Positions 30,110 to 43,224 of a stretch of DNA of 64,000 nucleotides are shown one piece after another. Both the position numbers and the translations under genes were made by a program. Positions within the stretch are counted from its first letter, which is position 1. Every line of letters starts with the position of its first letter. The DNA comes from Glandiceps talaboti (lineage: Eukaryota; Hemichordata; Enteropneusta; Spengelidae): contig NC_135570.1 of the NCBI RefSeq assembly GCF_964340395.1, positions 8,228,822 through 8,292,821 on the forward strand, read 5' to 3'. The notes beneath the pieces are model-generated. The model was not told the origin of the DNA, ran no database searches, and saw only the letters and a list, made by a program, of their open reading frames with translations.

Positions 30110-30300
30110 TAATCAAATGGATTTTTAGGTCCGCACCAAAAAATCAGCGCACCCAACAAATCATAATTTCAACATATTACTATACTACTTATAGATAAAA
30201 ATCTACAGCTAATTGGCATGCACAAAGTCGAATTATTGGTATTTTAAGTGAATACATTACCGATTGCCTGATCGAAGAAATACCCCTGTTACAGTCAGTG
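30110..30300 (+). repeat. dispersed repeat, copy 2 of 2
   Basis: Diverged copy of 28085-28265, in the same orientation about 2 kb away. Confidence 0.6.
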
Positions 30301-31184
30301 CAGGTCATTTAAGCAAAACAATCATCATATAGAATTCAAGATTTGTTTGATAAAATGCACTCGGTCCAGAGAGTCTAAAATAGATGACGTTGCGGGAATA
30401 GTCCTCCAAAGAGGTGCGCCCTCACACTATTCAAAGTGTAGAATACTTCAGTAATGACGTTTACTTTTATTTATATTATTTCTAATGTTTCGAACATTTC
30501 GTTATTATTTAGAGTCATCGAAATTAATGAAAAGTTCTCGTCACCTATTTTTGGTTCTTCCCATGTAATCCAAATTGAATGTGTTGACAAACTAGATGTT
30601 ACCCAACCCTAAAGAACCCATTCTGCGTTAAATAAAGTCATCGTGTAACTAAAAGTTGTTGTAAGCGTGTTGGTGTTTGGCTATTGTCAAATTCTATAAC
30701 AGACATCACGTGTGATAACTGACCCAGGATACGCTCTCATATCAAATTTTAATGAAAATCAGTGAAAAAAAATAGTAAATCATTTGAACGATTTCTGTGT
30801 TTTCGACTGTTTTTTCGCGGTTGTTTTCTTTTTATTCGAGGCATACGATTGGATTACGCCGGGAAAAATATTTCTCAAATAGACGATACGATACAATTGA
30901 GTTCGTACCACACTATCTGAATTTTCGAACATTGTTTATTGTTAGTATTGTTCCCGTTTGTTGATTCTCTTTACCTCATATTATGAATACATTTTCATCT
31001 ACCATATGCTGTTATGATCACGTGAATCGGCCAAATTTGTTTTGACAGTGGCAGCAAACTTGAATTGAATATCTAGTAAGAAACGGTTTTATTAATGTAG
31101 ACTCATGGAGGCGCTGTTTAGTGTAAAGTCGATTTGTCGATATGATATATTACAGACTATATATCAAAAGACACCGTAGATTTC

Positions 31185-31437
31185 TATCTTCCCTGGGCAA
31201 CTTGGAGATGTCATGGAAATGTCATTTCCTTTGACAAGAAAAGATAATGTTGTCTTAATTACAACAATCATATGTCACTCTTATCTTAGAGTATTAAACA
31301 TAATCACCAATATACGATATATAACCCTATTGCAGAGCAAACATTTTCTTTCTTGTTTCTGGAAAAAAATGTATTTTGTTTTATCACAGCTGTTATTGGA
31401 TTTTAGATTTCTCACTGTAGAATGCGCAATGGACACA
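31185..31437 (+). repeat. duplicated segment, copy 1
   Basis: Nearly identical to 33068-33322, sharing 'gatgtcatggaaatgtcatt', 'gacaagaaaagata', 'ccaatatacgatatataac', 'gcagagcaaacattttcttt' and 'ttattggattttagatttct'. The 86-codon frame at 31213-31473 runs through it, but the second copy has lost that frame, so it is unlikely to be a gene. Confidence 0.85.
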
Positions 31438-33067
31438 AAATTGGTTGACTACAGGGGAACTACTCGTGACTAAAAGTGAACGTCAGTAATATCCAAGGAT
31501 CATATGTCCCAGGGACATTGGCGGCAACCTGCCAGAAACAACGATTTTTAATATTCAGTTTTATCAACTCGATTCTTTCACTCCTATTATGTATCATATG
31601 AACAGTTTTCATGAATTGTAAATTGCACTAAAACAGGCAGAAAAAATGTATTTATAAGTTAAAATTTAATATTTGATTAAATTTTTGACTGTTATCTAGG
31701 TCTTATAAGTTGCAAGTAATGAGGGACAATGTTGATGTCATAAATGTAGAGTATTCTTAGGGTATCGGAAAAAATATTCTTTGTAAAAAGGATCAACTTT
31801 TACGATTCGTGACTTCAACAATTGAAATATGATCTCTTTGCCTGCTAAGAACTCGATGTTACGTGTGACGGTTAGTTACGGCAGACTTAGTTGAATGTGC
31901 AAAATATCAATAGCATAGTAACACCAGAGGTGGTAGTATTCATAGAATTATTTCAATGACGCACAAAAAGCACATGGTTCCTTCTCTTCATACGACTCTG
32001 TCGATCAAACGTGCCGCTCCAACTGAACTTTACATATATCTTTTAAATAAAGCTAATACCCGGAATCATCAAATTTATGACAATTATGTAGTAGAGTCAC
32101 GGTGTGATTTCTAGTGAATTGTTATGTTGCGGATTTCTCTGAAATCACTGAAATTTGAGTCACAACCTCTCCTAGCCTCAAATATGAAGTGGAGGGTAAA
32201 AACGCGGTACGTATACCGCCACCATCGCTCAGTAACACCCATAACTATACCGTGAACGGCGCCTTGTACAGTTTATGCTCGATTGCTTCTGCTAAAAATG
32301 CCTGGTCACTCACGATGGCACATGTAAAAATGATTAGGTTTCGTGAATTGTAATGGGTGTCTCAATTCAGTAAAGTGTCTAAAAAATTAAAAATTAAATG
32401 AACTATTCATATATTTACGGTTCATCCATATTTTGTTCTTATGAATTGAACGGCAGCAATCTGATTGAGAATTGCAATTTAATCAAAAACCAATGAATGT
32501 TCCATCCATGACTTGTGATTATGTGAATCGGCCCTCACAAAGTTACCTGCCCCCGCGCGGGAATCCTCGAATAATTGAACTCGTCATGTTTTATTTGTAC
32601 GACAATTGTTTCCTTTCACTTCTTACTTAATTTTTATTACCTCATTTACCTGATAAAATATCCACTTATAACTTCAACTGATTATTCGTGTATCCAAGAA
32701 GTACTTTTCAATATCCTTTTCATAGAATAACCGAGATGCTATGGCAACGTTAAAATACTAAGAATTTCCAGTATGGGTTATCGGAACCCTAAAAGGAGCT
32801 CCAGAAACCCGTGCTTCACTTTATCGGCTTCTGTTGCAAGCGAATCGAGGCACGTACATATTGAAATTATTTCGAGTTTTTTCGAGTTTTTAATTGTCCT
32901 CGTACACACTATAATTTTGACCACCTGCGGTATTTATGATTCACAGCGAAGAAATTAATTATTAGTTCAGCTAGTCCTGGAGATATGTTGCTCACACTTT
33001 TGATCTGCATAGATAAATACACGTCTCACAGACAGTGACAACTTCACTCCTTAGCATGCGGTATTAT
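31438..33067. other. region between the duplicated segments; no firm gene
   Basis: Two weak coding-like spots are present. One is a 57-codon frame at about 32170-32350 (plus), after a 'cctctcctag' acceptor-like sequence. The other is a 61-codon ATG frame at 32773-32958 (plus) with one hydrophobic stretch. Neither resembles a family I know. Both copies of the flanking region share 'gtgaatcggcc' phrases, suggesting the duplication was originally larger. Confidence 0.35.
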
Positions 33068-33322
33068 TATTTCTATCTGACCTGGGCATCTTAAAGATGT
33101 CATGGAAATGTCATTTCTTTTGACAAGAAAAGATAGTGATGTCTTACAACAATCATCTGTCACTCTTTCTCTTAGAATATAAAAAATCATCACCAATATA
33201 CGATATATAACGCCTACTGCAGAGCAAACATTTTCTTTCTTGTTTCTAGAAAAAAAATGTATTTTGTTTTATCACAGCTGTTATTGGATTTTAGATTTCT
33301 CACTGTAGAATGCACCTTGGAA
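33068..33322 (+). repeat. duplicated segment, copy 2
   Basis: About 255 bp and over 90% identical by eye to 31185-31437, offset about 1.88 kb in the same orientation. It has small indels (for example loss of 'taatt') that break the frame of copy 1. Confidence 0.85.
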
Positions 33323-34184
33323 ACAAATTTCAATAAAAATTGAAATTATTAAAATCTCTGCAAATGTTGTCATATGAAAGTTTGTTCCTGGTCCTTGTAA
33401 AATAAAAAAGAATTTAGATTTCACCATCAAGGAAATCGACAGTATTTTAACTAGAGTTCACACACTATTCGTCATCTATTTTGGATTCTCGCATTGATTT
33501 TGACCTCTATTTCATGGTGCCACTAATTTGCATATTGATCGATTTCAACTGAGAATATGTCGGAGAATTTGTATTACAGAGTAAGAGCAAAAGTTAAATA
33601 ATTTTATTTCTGAGGCTTATGCTATAGGAAGGTCGTGTTGTTGCATACTGAGGAAAAACTGTTTTCCAATTGGTTGAAATGGAACTAAATCCTTTGCACA
33701 TCTTGAAAGCTCGTTTTCTTGTAAACCTCACTATTTGTTGTGTTTATATATTCAATAATCCACCTCAGAAAACGTACTATTCGGACGTATCGTACTTCAA
33801 CATGTACACCTTATGAACGTGATTATTGACACTGTAACGTGTGTGTTCATACATTAATGTCACATTAGGAGCTTCTCAATGGCTTCGATATAAATTACAC
33901 ATTAGAATGTTTATGTCCATTTCATCCACTTTTGATACAAATAAGTGATATTTTATAGACATTTTGTAAAATCACTTACAAATTCAAGACATTAATGAAC
34001 TCATAAAAAGTCCTTACTTGAATACACATGATCATCTTCTTACTGGCTGGAACGAAAATGTAAGCGTAACCTTTCATTAAACATTCTTTAAACTCATTAA
34101 ACAAGCTCTAAAGACTCATGGGTGTCGTGCATATCAAAACTATTACGAGGGTTAGAGGAAGGTAAAACACAACCAATTAAAATG
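33323..34184. other. non-coding stretch, nothing recognised
   Basis: No open frame or repeat of note was recognised. Confidence 0.5.
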
Positions 34185-34500
34185 TGTGTGTTTCCGATAA
34201 CAAGGCATCAGAAAATAGGGTAGGTAGGTTAGGGCTGGATTTTGTTTTAGTTTATTTTGTCTTTTTCTGTGATTTTATATATTGATTCGAGCCGAAACCG
34301 AACAAAATGTCGATCAGATAGTTTAGTCTGTGATAGCTTGATGAAATATGTACATACATCACTGGGGAAAGAAAACAGACGTGCATGAAGGTCAAGAGGA
34401 CACAGAATTTCTTATCTTTTTGTTTTTAAAACAAATATTTAGGAGGCTTAAACAAGGATCGGTCGGGTTATTGGAAGCACAAATCTTTTTTATTTGACCT
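34185..34500 (+). mobile_element. foldback/MITE-like element, family F3, copy 2
   Basis: The left terminus is 'tgtgtttccgataac', then 'cagaaaatagggtaggtagg'. The right terminus is 'ggtcgggttattggaagcac', followed by a T-rich 'atcttttttatttgacc'. The termini are imperfect inverted repeats, and the subterminal GGTAGG/GGTCGG motifs are shared by all family members. No open frame. Confidence 0.7.
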
Positions 34501-35564
34501 TATAAGAGTTATGGAAAATACTGGCCATTATGATTCACCGCAGATGACAAGCAAGACCACAATCGTCATATTCAGACAACTTTAAAGGTATTTAGTGTAG
34601 CTGTGTTGACTCTCTAAAGACAATTGTGCTAGTGTCATTATATACAAACAGGTATAAAGTGTATATAAGTACTTCTAGTATTATGTTTTAATATCCGTTG
34701 TACATCTTACTACCAACCAATTAGCGATTATCATACACTTGAACAAGTTTAATCTGTATTACATCATTGTGTAAAAAATTACATCTAATCGGCGGAAGGC
34801 AACATCGAATGGACAGGCGAGTTCATCTTTACAAATTGACTATAACCAAACAGTATCAAAAGCAATATGCCTGCTTGTCTGCGTGCCTGCGTATGTGCGT
34901 ACGTAAGTGGGTACCCACGTGTTCCTACGTACGCGCGCGTATGTGTGTGCGTGTGTGCGTGTAAATATACTATCATTAATATCGTACATACATTCACTCA
35001 ATATGCCAGTTTATTTGATGTGACCGAAGGATCAAGCCAAAGTAGATCATTTGGACATACTTCCTGATACGATCGATGATGTTTTTCTGTTAACTAAGCG
35101 ATATCGTCTGTCTCCATCACTACTGTGACGTAAAACTCCACGTGTTACATAGACAAGCCATATATAACGGTGTGTCGGGTTATATCAAATGAGAAAACAA
35201 CTCACAAAACTGAGGAAAAGCAGTAGGAATCAACAAATTCATGAAAACCTACGCGTCCTTATAAAATACTGTTTTTTAGCATACATCGCCTGATAAATGA
35301 CGACAGTTAAGAGTCAATACAGCGATACATCATGATAAGACATAGTGAGGAATTCTGTGATATACATCAGTACAAAAGACTTCCTGCCAAAACCCGCCTA
35401 AGGTCGCAACAATCTACTGTGTGAGATTGACGCATCCTTTGCTGTTATCTGTTTAGAGTAATAATTGTTCCATAAACCCGTCAAATGCTTAATATTTCAA
35501 ACAAGTAATGTATTAGTAATACAATTTCTATAAACAAAGTCAAACCAATTCTTGGAAGCGAAAC
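34501..35564. other. non-coding stretch
   Basis: It contains a short alternating ACGT/TGTG-rich patch at 34890-34965 that produces overlapping spurious frames. No gene was seen. Confidence 0.5.
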
Positions 35565-35750
35565 CTACATTTTCGCCGGCGTCTCGTCAGCATCGTCAGG
35601 GGTGAACTGCAATGGGCTAGTGTCACGTGACTCGGAGGAGACGAGTGATGAAATGAGCTTGACAGAAGCAGCTGAGATAATGCCTGAATCCCGGTTTAGA
35701 GTGTTCTTTGATGAGCCGAAGTTTGATGAATACATATGGCTTCCTTCAAT
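35565..35750 (-). CDS. candidate terminal coding exon, Ser/Thr-rich tail, unknown protein
   Basis: On the minus strand a good acceptor (TTGTCCTCGCAG, with AG at 35752-35751) is followed by 61 codons and TAG at 35565-35567. The peptide opens IEGSHMYSSNFGSSKN, is rich in Ser/Thr, and ends in an acidic Pro-containing segment (FTPDDADETPAKM). It has no hydrophobic stretch, so it would suit the cytoplasmic C-terminus of a receptor. Local G+C is raised and codon use looks coding. The plus strand of the same stretch is also open (35602-35811), so strand is uncertain. An in-frame ATG in a good context (CACCATGG) lies just upstream at about 35774. No partner exon was identified and no family is recognised. 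Confidence 0.4.
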   Translation of the reverse strand: MEGSHMYSSNFGSSKNTLNRDSGIISAASVKLISSLVSSESRDTSPLQFTPDDADETPAKM

Positions 35751-35829
35751 CTGCGAGGACAACGCATTAACCATGGTGACACCGCCCATAATTGGAAAAA
35801 TTAGGTTTTAATTAATATACCAAGTCACT

Positions 35830-36070
35830 GCCTTAGCTGATGGGGCACTTTCATTTTGAATGCTTCACCTCCCATCCTGATCCTCTGCACTTCTTATTCA
35901 CTCTACCACGCTGTGTTAATCCACTTCTTGATGTCAATACTCCAGTTTGCACACGGTCTTCCTCTTGTATTCCTGCTCTTCACACTTCCATGCATAACTG
36001 TGTGTGACAATGATCCAGGTTGGTGGGTGACATGACCCAAACCACTGTACCTTCCTTTAGGCTACTTGAA
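35830..36070 (-). mobile_element. LINE remnant: C-terminal end of ORF2 reverse transcriptase polyprotein
   Basis: On the minus strand 35903-36052 gives 49 codons before a stop. They include a GHVTHQPG segment, then TRGRPCANW and IDIKKWINTAW. The order GHV..., RGRP...W, (I/V)K.W is the characteristic end of non-LTR retrotransposon ORF2 (known from RTE/CR1-like families). A further piece, AEDQDGR, follows in another frame, as expected after a frameshift in the AED-R-DG-W motif. The body of the element (reverse transcriptase and endonuclease) is absent, so this is a dead 5'-truncated copy. Confidence 0.7.
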
Positions 36071-37057
36071 GTATAGGTTCGTATTGTTTTGCCTTCTGCT
36101 TGATTTCTTCGAAAGGGAAAACAAGTGTCATGGTACAATAAATGTTACACCATACACTGTCACACAATTCCAGTCAGCTTTGGCGAAGAGATATTAAACA
36201 ACGGTCACTTGGACCTTTGATAAAACATTGTTTATCAAACTGCACAAAACAAACCAAACTTAAGGGTATATGTCATTTAAGTCTTGAATGTATTCCATAT
36301 AAATTTGTACACATGATTTGCAAACAATAAGATAAACAATAATAGAGGATGTTGAAAATAAAACAATACCATCGCTAAAAGATTAACGTTGTTTTTGAAG
36401 AAAAAAAACAATATTGAAAAGATCACTATTTTTTAATTTCTAGTCAAGGAAAGCCTATTGTATGCCGTAAATATTCCAATCTTATCGTGCATAAATTTAT
36501 ACCTTACTTATGATATATAACTGTGGGATTTTAGAACGTTGCATTAAAGTTACTGTTCTATTGGTATTTATTATATTTTAGATGAAGGACCATGTCATAT
36601 GATGATGTTTATCAAGACCTAATTGTTCGATAACTCATTTCAGTAGTATCCTCATAATCCCTTGGAGTGAGCAAGATAACTTTATTTTTTAAATTTATTC
36701 AACGTTTTGCCCCATCGGCGTCATAAATTGAGCAACATTTTATCGAATTATTCACTAACCACTGTAGAATGTCTCTTTATGCCCATACGTATTACCCACA
36801 AATCATGAATTCATATTGCATTAATATTAATTAGTAATAAAGAAAAATAATATTATTCACACACATCCATTTACTAATCCCCATGACTGTAGAAATGGAC
36901 ATTACTTGTCAATTTACTAAGATGTTGTAGTTTGTGGGAAGTACATATATTTCAGGAACTCTTGATTATTGCTCACCAGATGTATATAATATTCACATAT
37001 TGCCGTAAACGCATGGGCAATATCACTGCTACTGATAAGGCAAAAATAAAAACAAAA
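36071..37057. other. non-coding stretch, nothing recognised
   Basis: One 62-codon frame at 36142-36330 without features. Confidence 0.5.
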
Positions 37058-37310
37058 CTTGTTTCCGATAAGATAACTTCAGAAAATAGGGTAGATAGGT
37101 CTAGGGATTTTATTTTATTTTACATTTCTTTTTTAAGTTCGACAAAGACAAGATACTCGTTGGTAACAATACTTCCATAGAGATACTTTGGCAAGAAAAT
37201 CTACAGTGAAATAAACGTAAATTGTCATAATGTTACCTACTCGGTGGCTTAAAGTAGGGTAGGTCGGGTTATTGGAAACACACTATTTAAAAACAACAAC
37301 AATTTTTTGC
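37058..37310 (+). mobile_element. foldback/MITE-like element, family F3, copy 3
   Basis: The left end is 'ttgtttccgataag' with 'cagaaaatagggtagatagg'. The right end is 'gtagggtaggtcgggttatt' and 'ggaaacacac'. It is shorter than the other copies. The 82-codon frame at 36932-37180 reads into it and is chance. Confidence 0.65.
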
Positions 37311-39022
37311 ACATATAAATTGTAGGATATAGTATACCACCTTATGCTTGTAAGGAAATATGGAGAGAAATCGAGGGATTGTATTACTGACTATAAAATT
37401 TGCCGTTTAAGTGAATTTCCTTAAGTAAAAAATTCAATGCAAGTCGGTATCCGTCGAATAGATGGCATTTCATCTCCTTATACGTACGTATTCTTGTGAG
37501 ATTAGTGAACTTTGACACCACGCACGGTCTACAGAGATATTTGTTGTGTGCAATCATCTGTCAGTGTTTATGGTCAGGATTAAAAAGATGAAAGTTTTAA
37601 CATACAAAATAATCTAGACTGAGTGTGTTGTAAAAAATAGATAGGTTGAGACCCCATCTTATCAGTGAATCAGTAGTTCTCAAATGCTGTGCAAATAAAC
37701 AGGGATAACCACCTGGTGAAAAAAATAGGCACACATCTGTTAGCATTGGAGATAAAGTGTCGAGTTCGAGCTAACGCTAATTCTTTAGAAGTTTGTGTCT
37801 ATGCAATATGTCGAAGTTATTGAACCTCGCTAGCTGGACATTAAGTTTTGATTGACGGCACTGCAGGGTTTACTTTCACTCTGCGACGAATATGAGATAT
37901 CTCACATCGAAAACATCGTCATAGAAACAGGGGTAGAACCAATACATATCTGACGTCAATAATCTAGTTACATACTGGAAAACGTATACTGTAGTGTTAC
38001 AGTATAGGCAAGAAAATCAACAACATAATCGCCAAAGAAACTTACAATTTTGCGTTTTTGATACAACAGTAAATTATGCAAATTATGTAATTCTAATGCA
38101 TTAAATACGAACTGAAGTTGACAGATTATGTAAATGACTATTTTTATACATAATACATTCACTACGAAGACAATAAGGAATGAAATGGGTTGTTTTATTT
38201 TAACTTGGACACAAATATTATACGTTGTGGATTACTTGCTTTGTGAAAAGTTGACTACAACATTTTCGTTGATATACAGGGTGAATGCACTAAGTCTAAT
38301 GTTAGAGATACTCGGCAGCAAAACTTCTCGTAATTTTACCTCGAACTGTTTTGAGTACAGTAGAGCTTAGACAATATACAAATATTCGATAAATTATTAG
38401 TATTATTTATCTGTTTTATTATTTTACAAAGCTTTCTGTGTGTATTATCGTAATGTAGGCAAATAACAGAACTTCGGGACTGATAATATTCCATTATATG
38501 GATTTAACCAAGTGAGTATTCTCTATACATTCATTGTTTTCATATTTTCCCAATCATAAAGATGCACTGTGTCTCACTAAAGGCCATTGGAATCTCAACA
38601 TTTAGAACTACAGAGCCGTAAATTAATAATACATTCATTATTAATTCACTAAATAAGAAGGTCTTACAATCTCGCACAAGGCTATATCTTTGTGTTTGTG
38701 ATAATAATACGTTGTGATATGTAAAGAAAAGATTACCTTTGTGGACTTAAACTTTCATGGTAGAACGCTGTAAATAGTGTTAAAGGTGTGACAATTGATA
38801 AGAGAGAATTGAAAAAGATACTCCCCTTTAACACATTTAAACTGTGATGTATATGCCAAAACGAATGTAAGGACTTACCGAATAGTTGCCCATTTATACA
38901 GGTGCTAAATTGCCTATCCTTATGCAAGACATTGCCAAAAAGTATATTCTCTGAGTCATAATGAAATACCTGTGCTATTAGGGGGTGGGGATGTCATCAT
39001 GTTTTATAGTGATGGAGTGGGG

Positions 39023-39026
<4 letters not shown>
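37311..39026. other. non-coding stretch, no gene recognised
   Basis: Frames at 37968-38162, 38134-38370 and 38733-38927 are AT-biased and featureless. Confidence 0.5.

Positions 39027-39117
<91 letters not shown>
39027..39117. repeat. (GA)n microsatellite
   Basis: About 45 uninterrupted GA units. Confidence 0.97.
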
Positions 39118-39121
<4 letters not shown>

Positions 39122-41219
39122 TGTAAGGGCTTTATGTCTACCCTATGGAAAGCTCCACCGACCCAGGATAGAGCATATGACATCAGTTTTCCATACCGAG
39201 ATATTTCCTTGTATAACCATTTTTTATTATATTGAAGGCAGATGGCAGAAGGCAGACCTTATAGAACGCACGAAGTCTCGTGTTTTGTTCTAAAATTGTT
39301 TTAATATAAACGAATTACACTATTCGACTCTATTAGTCAACTATACGATAACCCTTTTAAAAAGCTGTTTCAGTGTAAACAATGCATTAAAAACATAGAG
39401 CATCCATCAAGGTATAAATTTTAATGGATAAATGCCGCTTTTGATAAATAATCTCAGATCATAACAAATGATCAAATACCACAGATATTGCGTAGAGTTA
39501 CTGCATCTGACTGTAAGATGAATTATCAGCTCTGTTACACCTGCAATCATTTTTTAATGAGCAAATAACAATTTATATAGATTTGGAACCCGTCATCAAA
39601 TAACAACATGTCGATGGAAAAAGTTAGGGATGAGTTACATACATGAAACTTCACTTGCTGGATATGCTGCAGCTAGAACAGAAAAGACGAAATTCACTCC
39701 GTGTATGTAATGCATGAAATATGTATAGAAAATGCATAAATTAAAACTGCCCACTTCACCACAATACTCGAATCAATCCCTGCTTCCAGTTTTGGTTTTC
39801 GCGTCTTCTTCGACTCGGGGATATGAAGTCAGAATATTTACGCATGCGTAATGTTAAAATATTGTGTGTCAGAGAGGTGGTGGTGGTGATGGTGTGATTG
39901 GGTGGGACGTTGGTAGTGGTAACAGTGAACATATATTACTGAGAAAATTCTAGGGAATAATGTTGATAACTATAATTTATTCCTTCACTATTCTGCAGTA
40001 GTAGAAAGTATCTACTTTCTACTTTCTTGTAACTAAATCACTTGCACAGGTGCATCTTTATTAAAAGTTTGAAAAGTTCATATGAATGTTTGTTACAAAT
40101 GTGCTAGTATAAAGGTACCAAAATGAATAAGCAAATATCTAAAGAGTAGAAATGACACCCCGTCATTATATACAAGATACGCAATGCACAAATGTGAAGA
40201 GAGTTCCCCAGGCCTTTTAACATCCGTAATGCAACTATGACAGTTCTAACTGAACTTTGACACCCCCTTGAGGGGAACATTATTTCCTGGGAACTGAAAT
40301 ATGATAATTACATGAGATTCTAAAGTGTTTGAATATCATCTCAGGTTTATTAACACGGCGCCATAGTATTCACACTAGTCTCCTGCATGATATTTAGTGC
40401 CATACCTAGTAGCTATAGACGCCAAGAAAAATTTAATCCTCAACTAATCTAGTAAATATTGAAAATCTTATGACATTTCAGGACAAAATTTAGACAAGCA
40501 CGTCAGTGTTGTCTCCAACTGTTATGTCATTGAAAAGATCATCAGCCAACTGCTGGGTATATATATTTTACGCCTGGATACTTCACATATTATAGCAAGA
40601 GACTGTTATGACGAGAGATTCTTACGGATGAAGAGAAGGAATTTCAAGAGAGACAGGATTAAAATATTTAGAGTGAGAAACATTTCTTCAGGGGTATTAA
40701 TACTGCCTTGTGGAGTATTGGAATCTTTTCGGGAGATTCCAATAACTCTTGCCAGTATACCAAACTCAGAGTTATCATCCTTATATTAACATTGCAGACG
40801 AGTTAATCCTCGAGAAGACACACATAAAGAATTCACTCACTGAACTTTGATAGCTTAATCACTACTAGAGGTAGTTACACTACCTACTCATTCCATATAT
40901 GTTCTGGGGCTATTCCTTGGCGTGAAATCCCACAAACAAAGAATTTAAAAGCAAATGTAATCCCTTTTCCCTGATATGTAATCGATTTTAAAAGGACTCT
41001 CAACACCTTATCTAAAACCATTCAGGGATGCTCCATAGATTAGCATATCTTATTTTGCCAATTGTTGACTCGTTTTTGTCAAGTTGAATTTTCTTTGCTA
41101 TGAGTAGCGTCTGTATCTTCATACTGAGATCTTCTTTCCATTGTACCGTAGTATTGACAGGAGTAATTACCAAATGTATTTGAAGTATATTTCACATGTT
41201 GAATCTTATTTCCTCTTTA
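39118..41219. other. non-coding stretch, nothing recognised
   Basis: A GGT/GGTGAT-rich patch lies at 39878-39920 and a small palindrome, 'agaaagtatctactttct', near 40003-40020. No gene. Confidence 0.5.
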
Positions 41220-41368
41220 TCATTCGTTCATTCATTCATTCATTCATTCATTCATTCATTCATTCATTCATTCATTCATTCATTCATTCATTCACTCACT
41301 CACTCACTCACTCACTCACTCACTCACTCACTCACTCACTCACTCACTCACTCACTCACTCACTCACT

Positions 41369-41399
<31 letters not shown>

Positions 41400-41404
41400 T
41401 CGTT
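41220..41404. repeat. three-block compound microsatellite (CATT)n-(CACT)n-(CGTT)n
   Basis: About 18 CATT units, then about 19 CACT units, then about 9 CGTT units, with sharp borders. The Ser-Phe-Ile-His, Ser-Leu-Thr-His and Ser-Phe-Val-Arg frames over it are artefacts. Confidence 0.97.
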
Positions 41405-41876
41405 TCTATTCATTTAGGCCGTGAAATTTGTCATCTATTAGCCCTTCTGATTACTGCTTAATAGTCTGATGATCTGAGGCAATCCTGTGAGCAGTTGCCA
41501 TAGCATGCAAATGATGGAGAAAAAGAAATAGTCGAGTCACTCAGATGTATGGCTATATTCTATGACAACACTTCCTTTTTTTACTCAACATAGTAATTAT
41601 CTGGTTAGCTGGGTTTTAATGCATTTTGCTGAAGTGTATGCATATATCCCTGCGGTCGACGCAAGATATGAACACACAATTTTGCACCTCGGGTGAATGG
41701 AATGGAGGGTCCCTATTTCTGTAGTGCCTAGGTAATTAACATGAAAGTATGCCAGTGGGAATCGAATGTTACTGTTGATAGACTAGATGTGATTTCCAAT
41801 ACGGAATAGGAATACTGTATGTATTCGGCTATGGTTGTTGGAACACTTGTATGGCATATTTTCCACACATACTGAT
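41405..41876. other. non-coding stretch, nothing recognised
   Basis: No open frame or repeat of note was recognised. Confidence 0.5.
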
Positions 41877-42297
41877 TATTCACTGGGTAATTGTGAATAA
41901 TCACGGTGTTACTTTACATAATCGGGAAATCTAGAAATGCCAGTACGTAAAAGACAGGCATTACGAATGAGGTTTTCTGTCGGCAGCTAGCTGAGGTCTT
42001 CACCATTTGTTCTGATTAGATGCTTGTGTAGTTTTGTATGGATGCAGCCAGGCAGACATGCATGCAGAGACAGAAAAACAGACAAGTAGGCCGACAGACA
42101 GACAGATAGAATCATGACATTGTTGAGTATTCACTGGGTAATTTTTCAAACAAAGCGGACGGCGTTACTTTACTTAATCGGCAAATCTGAAAGTTGGAAA
42201 AACCAGTACTTAAAAGATACGCATTACGAACAAGTCGGCAGCTAGCTGAGGTCTTCGACATTTGTTCTTATTAGTTGCTTGTGTAGTTTTGTATGTA
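41877..42297 (+). repeat. local duplication, two copies of about 165 bp
   Basis: The copy at 41877-42036 and the copy at 42127-42293 share 'tattcactgggtaatt', 'gttactttac', 'ggcagctagctgaggtcttc' and 'gcttgtgtagttttgtatg', with indels between. An imperfect (ACAG)n patch at 42067-42110 separates them. Confidence 0.85.
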
Positions 42298-43224
42298 TGG
42301 CTTTGCAATTAATGGAACTGTTTTTATAAAGGAAACAGTATCAATCGCGATGCATACAAATACAAAGGGTTATTTAGAGTCAGTATATGCGCGCAGACAT
42401 CAGTACGGATATTGTCATATTACTAATACCGTGTGCATTCAGCTAATTATTTTTCTATGTTTTCAATCACACACGAGAAATTATATAAGTGTACACACGA
42501 CATTTATTGTGAATATTTATTAATGACAAATATGTTGCTTAGCAAACGTCTGTCAACTCTTACTTACAAATGTTTTATTTTTAGACTATTAAGACGGAGA
42601 TTGTGCAATTTCATTGCTGACTCATGTAATACAATAGAATGGTAATATAATCTAGCCGTCTAATCTAAACTAATAAAACATCTGTTTCCATGCAGTATTC
42701 GGTTTGCTTCGTAAGTTTCATCTCTGGACGAAGCCTTTGATCCAAAAAAACGTTTTCCTGTCACGTTTCACGTCTTCGGCAGCCTCTTCAAACTATGATG
42801 GAACATGAATAGAAATATCCTTTAGGTCGGCAGAATTGGTTGCTTTGTAGGATGGCAAATAGATACTTGCCATGGGAGAAGAAAACGACAGTCCAATGGG
42901 ATGAAATTAGGTAGCCCTAAAAGACGGCTATGTGATTTCCACGTGGCAGTTTCAGGGTCGTCTGTATGATGACAATTAAGATTGTTAAATATAGTTAAAT
43001 GGGAAAATGTGGCAAAAACTCTTTGGGAGACCCATGAAACCACAATATACATGTGGGTTTACAATGCAGGGTTGTAAAATAGGTTCATAGAGGTTGCTAT
43101 GGGTGTGGTCTTGTTGCTAGGCATATCTACATACAATTTTTCAATGTTCATTCATTTACTTTCCCGTCACTGGTGTTATTTTGGCATTATACGTCATTGT
43201 ATACCTGTTGCTTTGGTATGAGAT
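42298..43224. other. non-coding stretch, no gene recognised
   Basis: Frames at 42293-42645 (plus) and 42822-43052 (minus, 76 codons) have no recognisable domains. Confidence 0.45.

Noticed and set aside
31213-31473. 86-codon plus-strand frame as a gene
   Set aside because: It lies in a duplicated segment whose second copy has lost the frame through indels.
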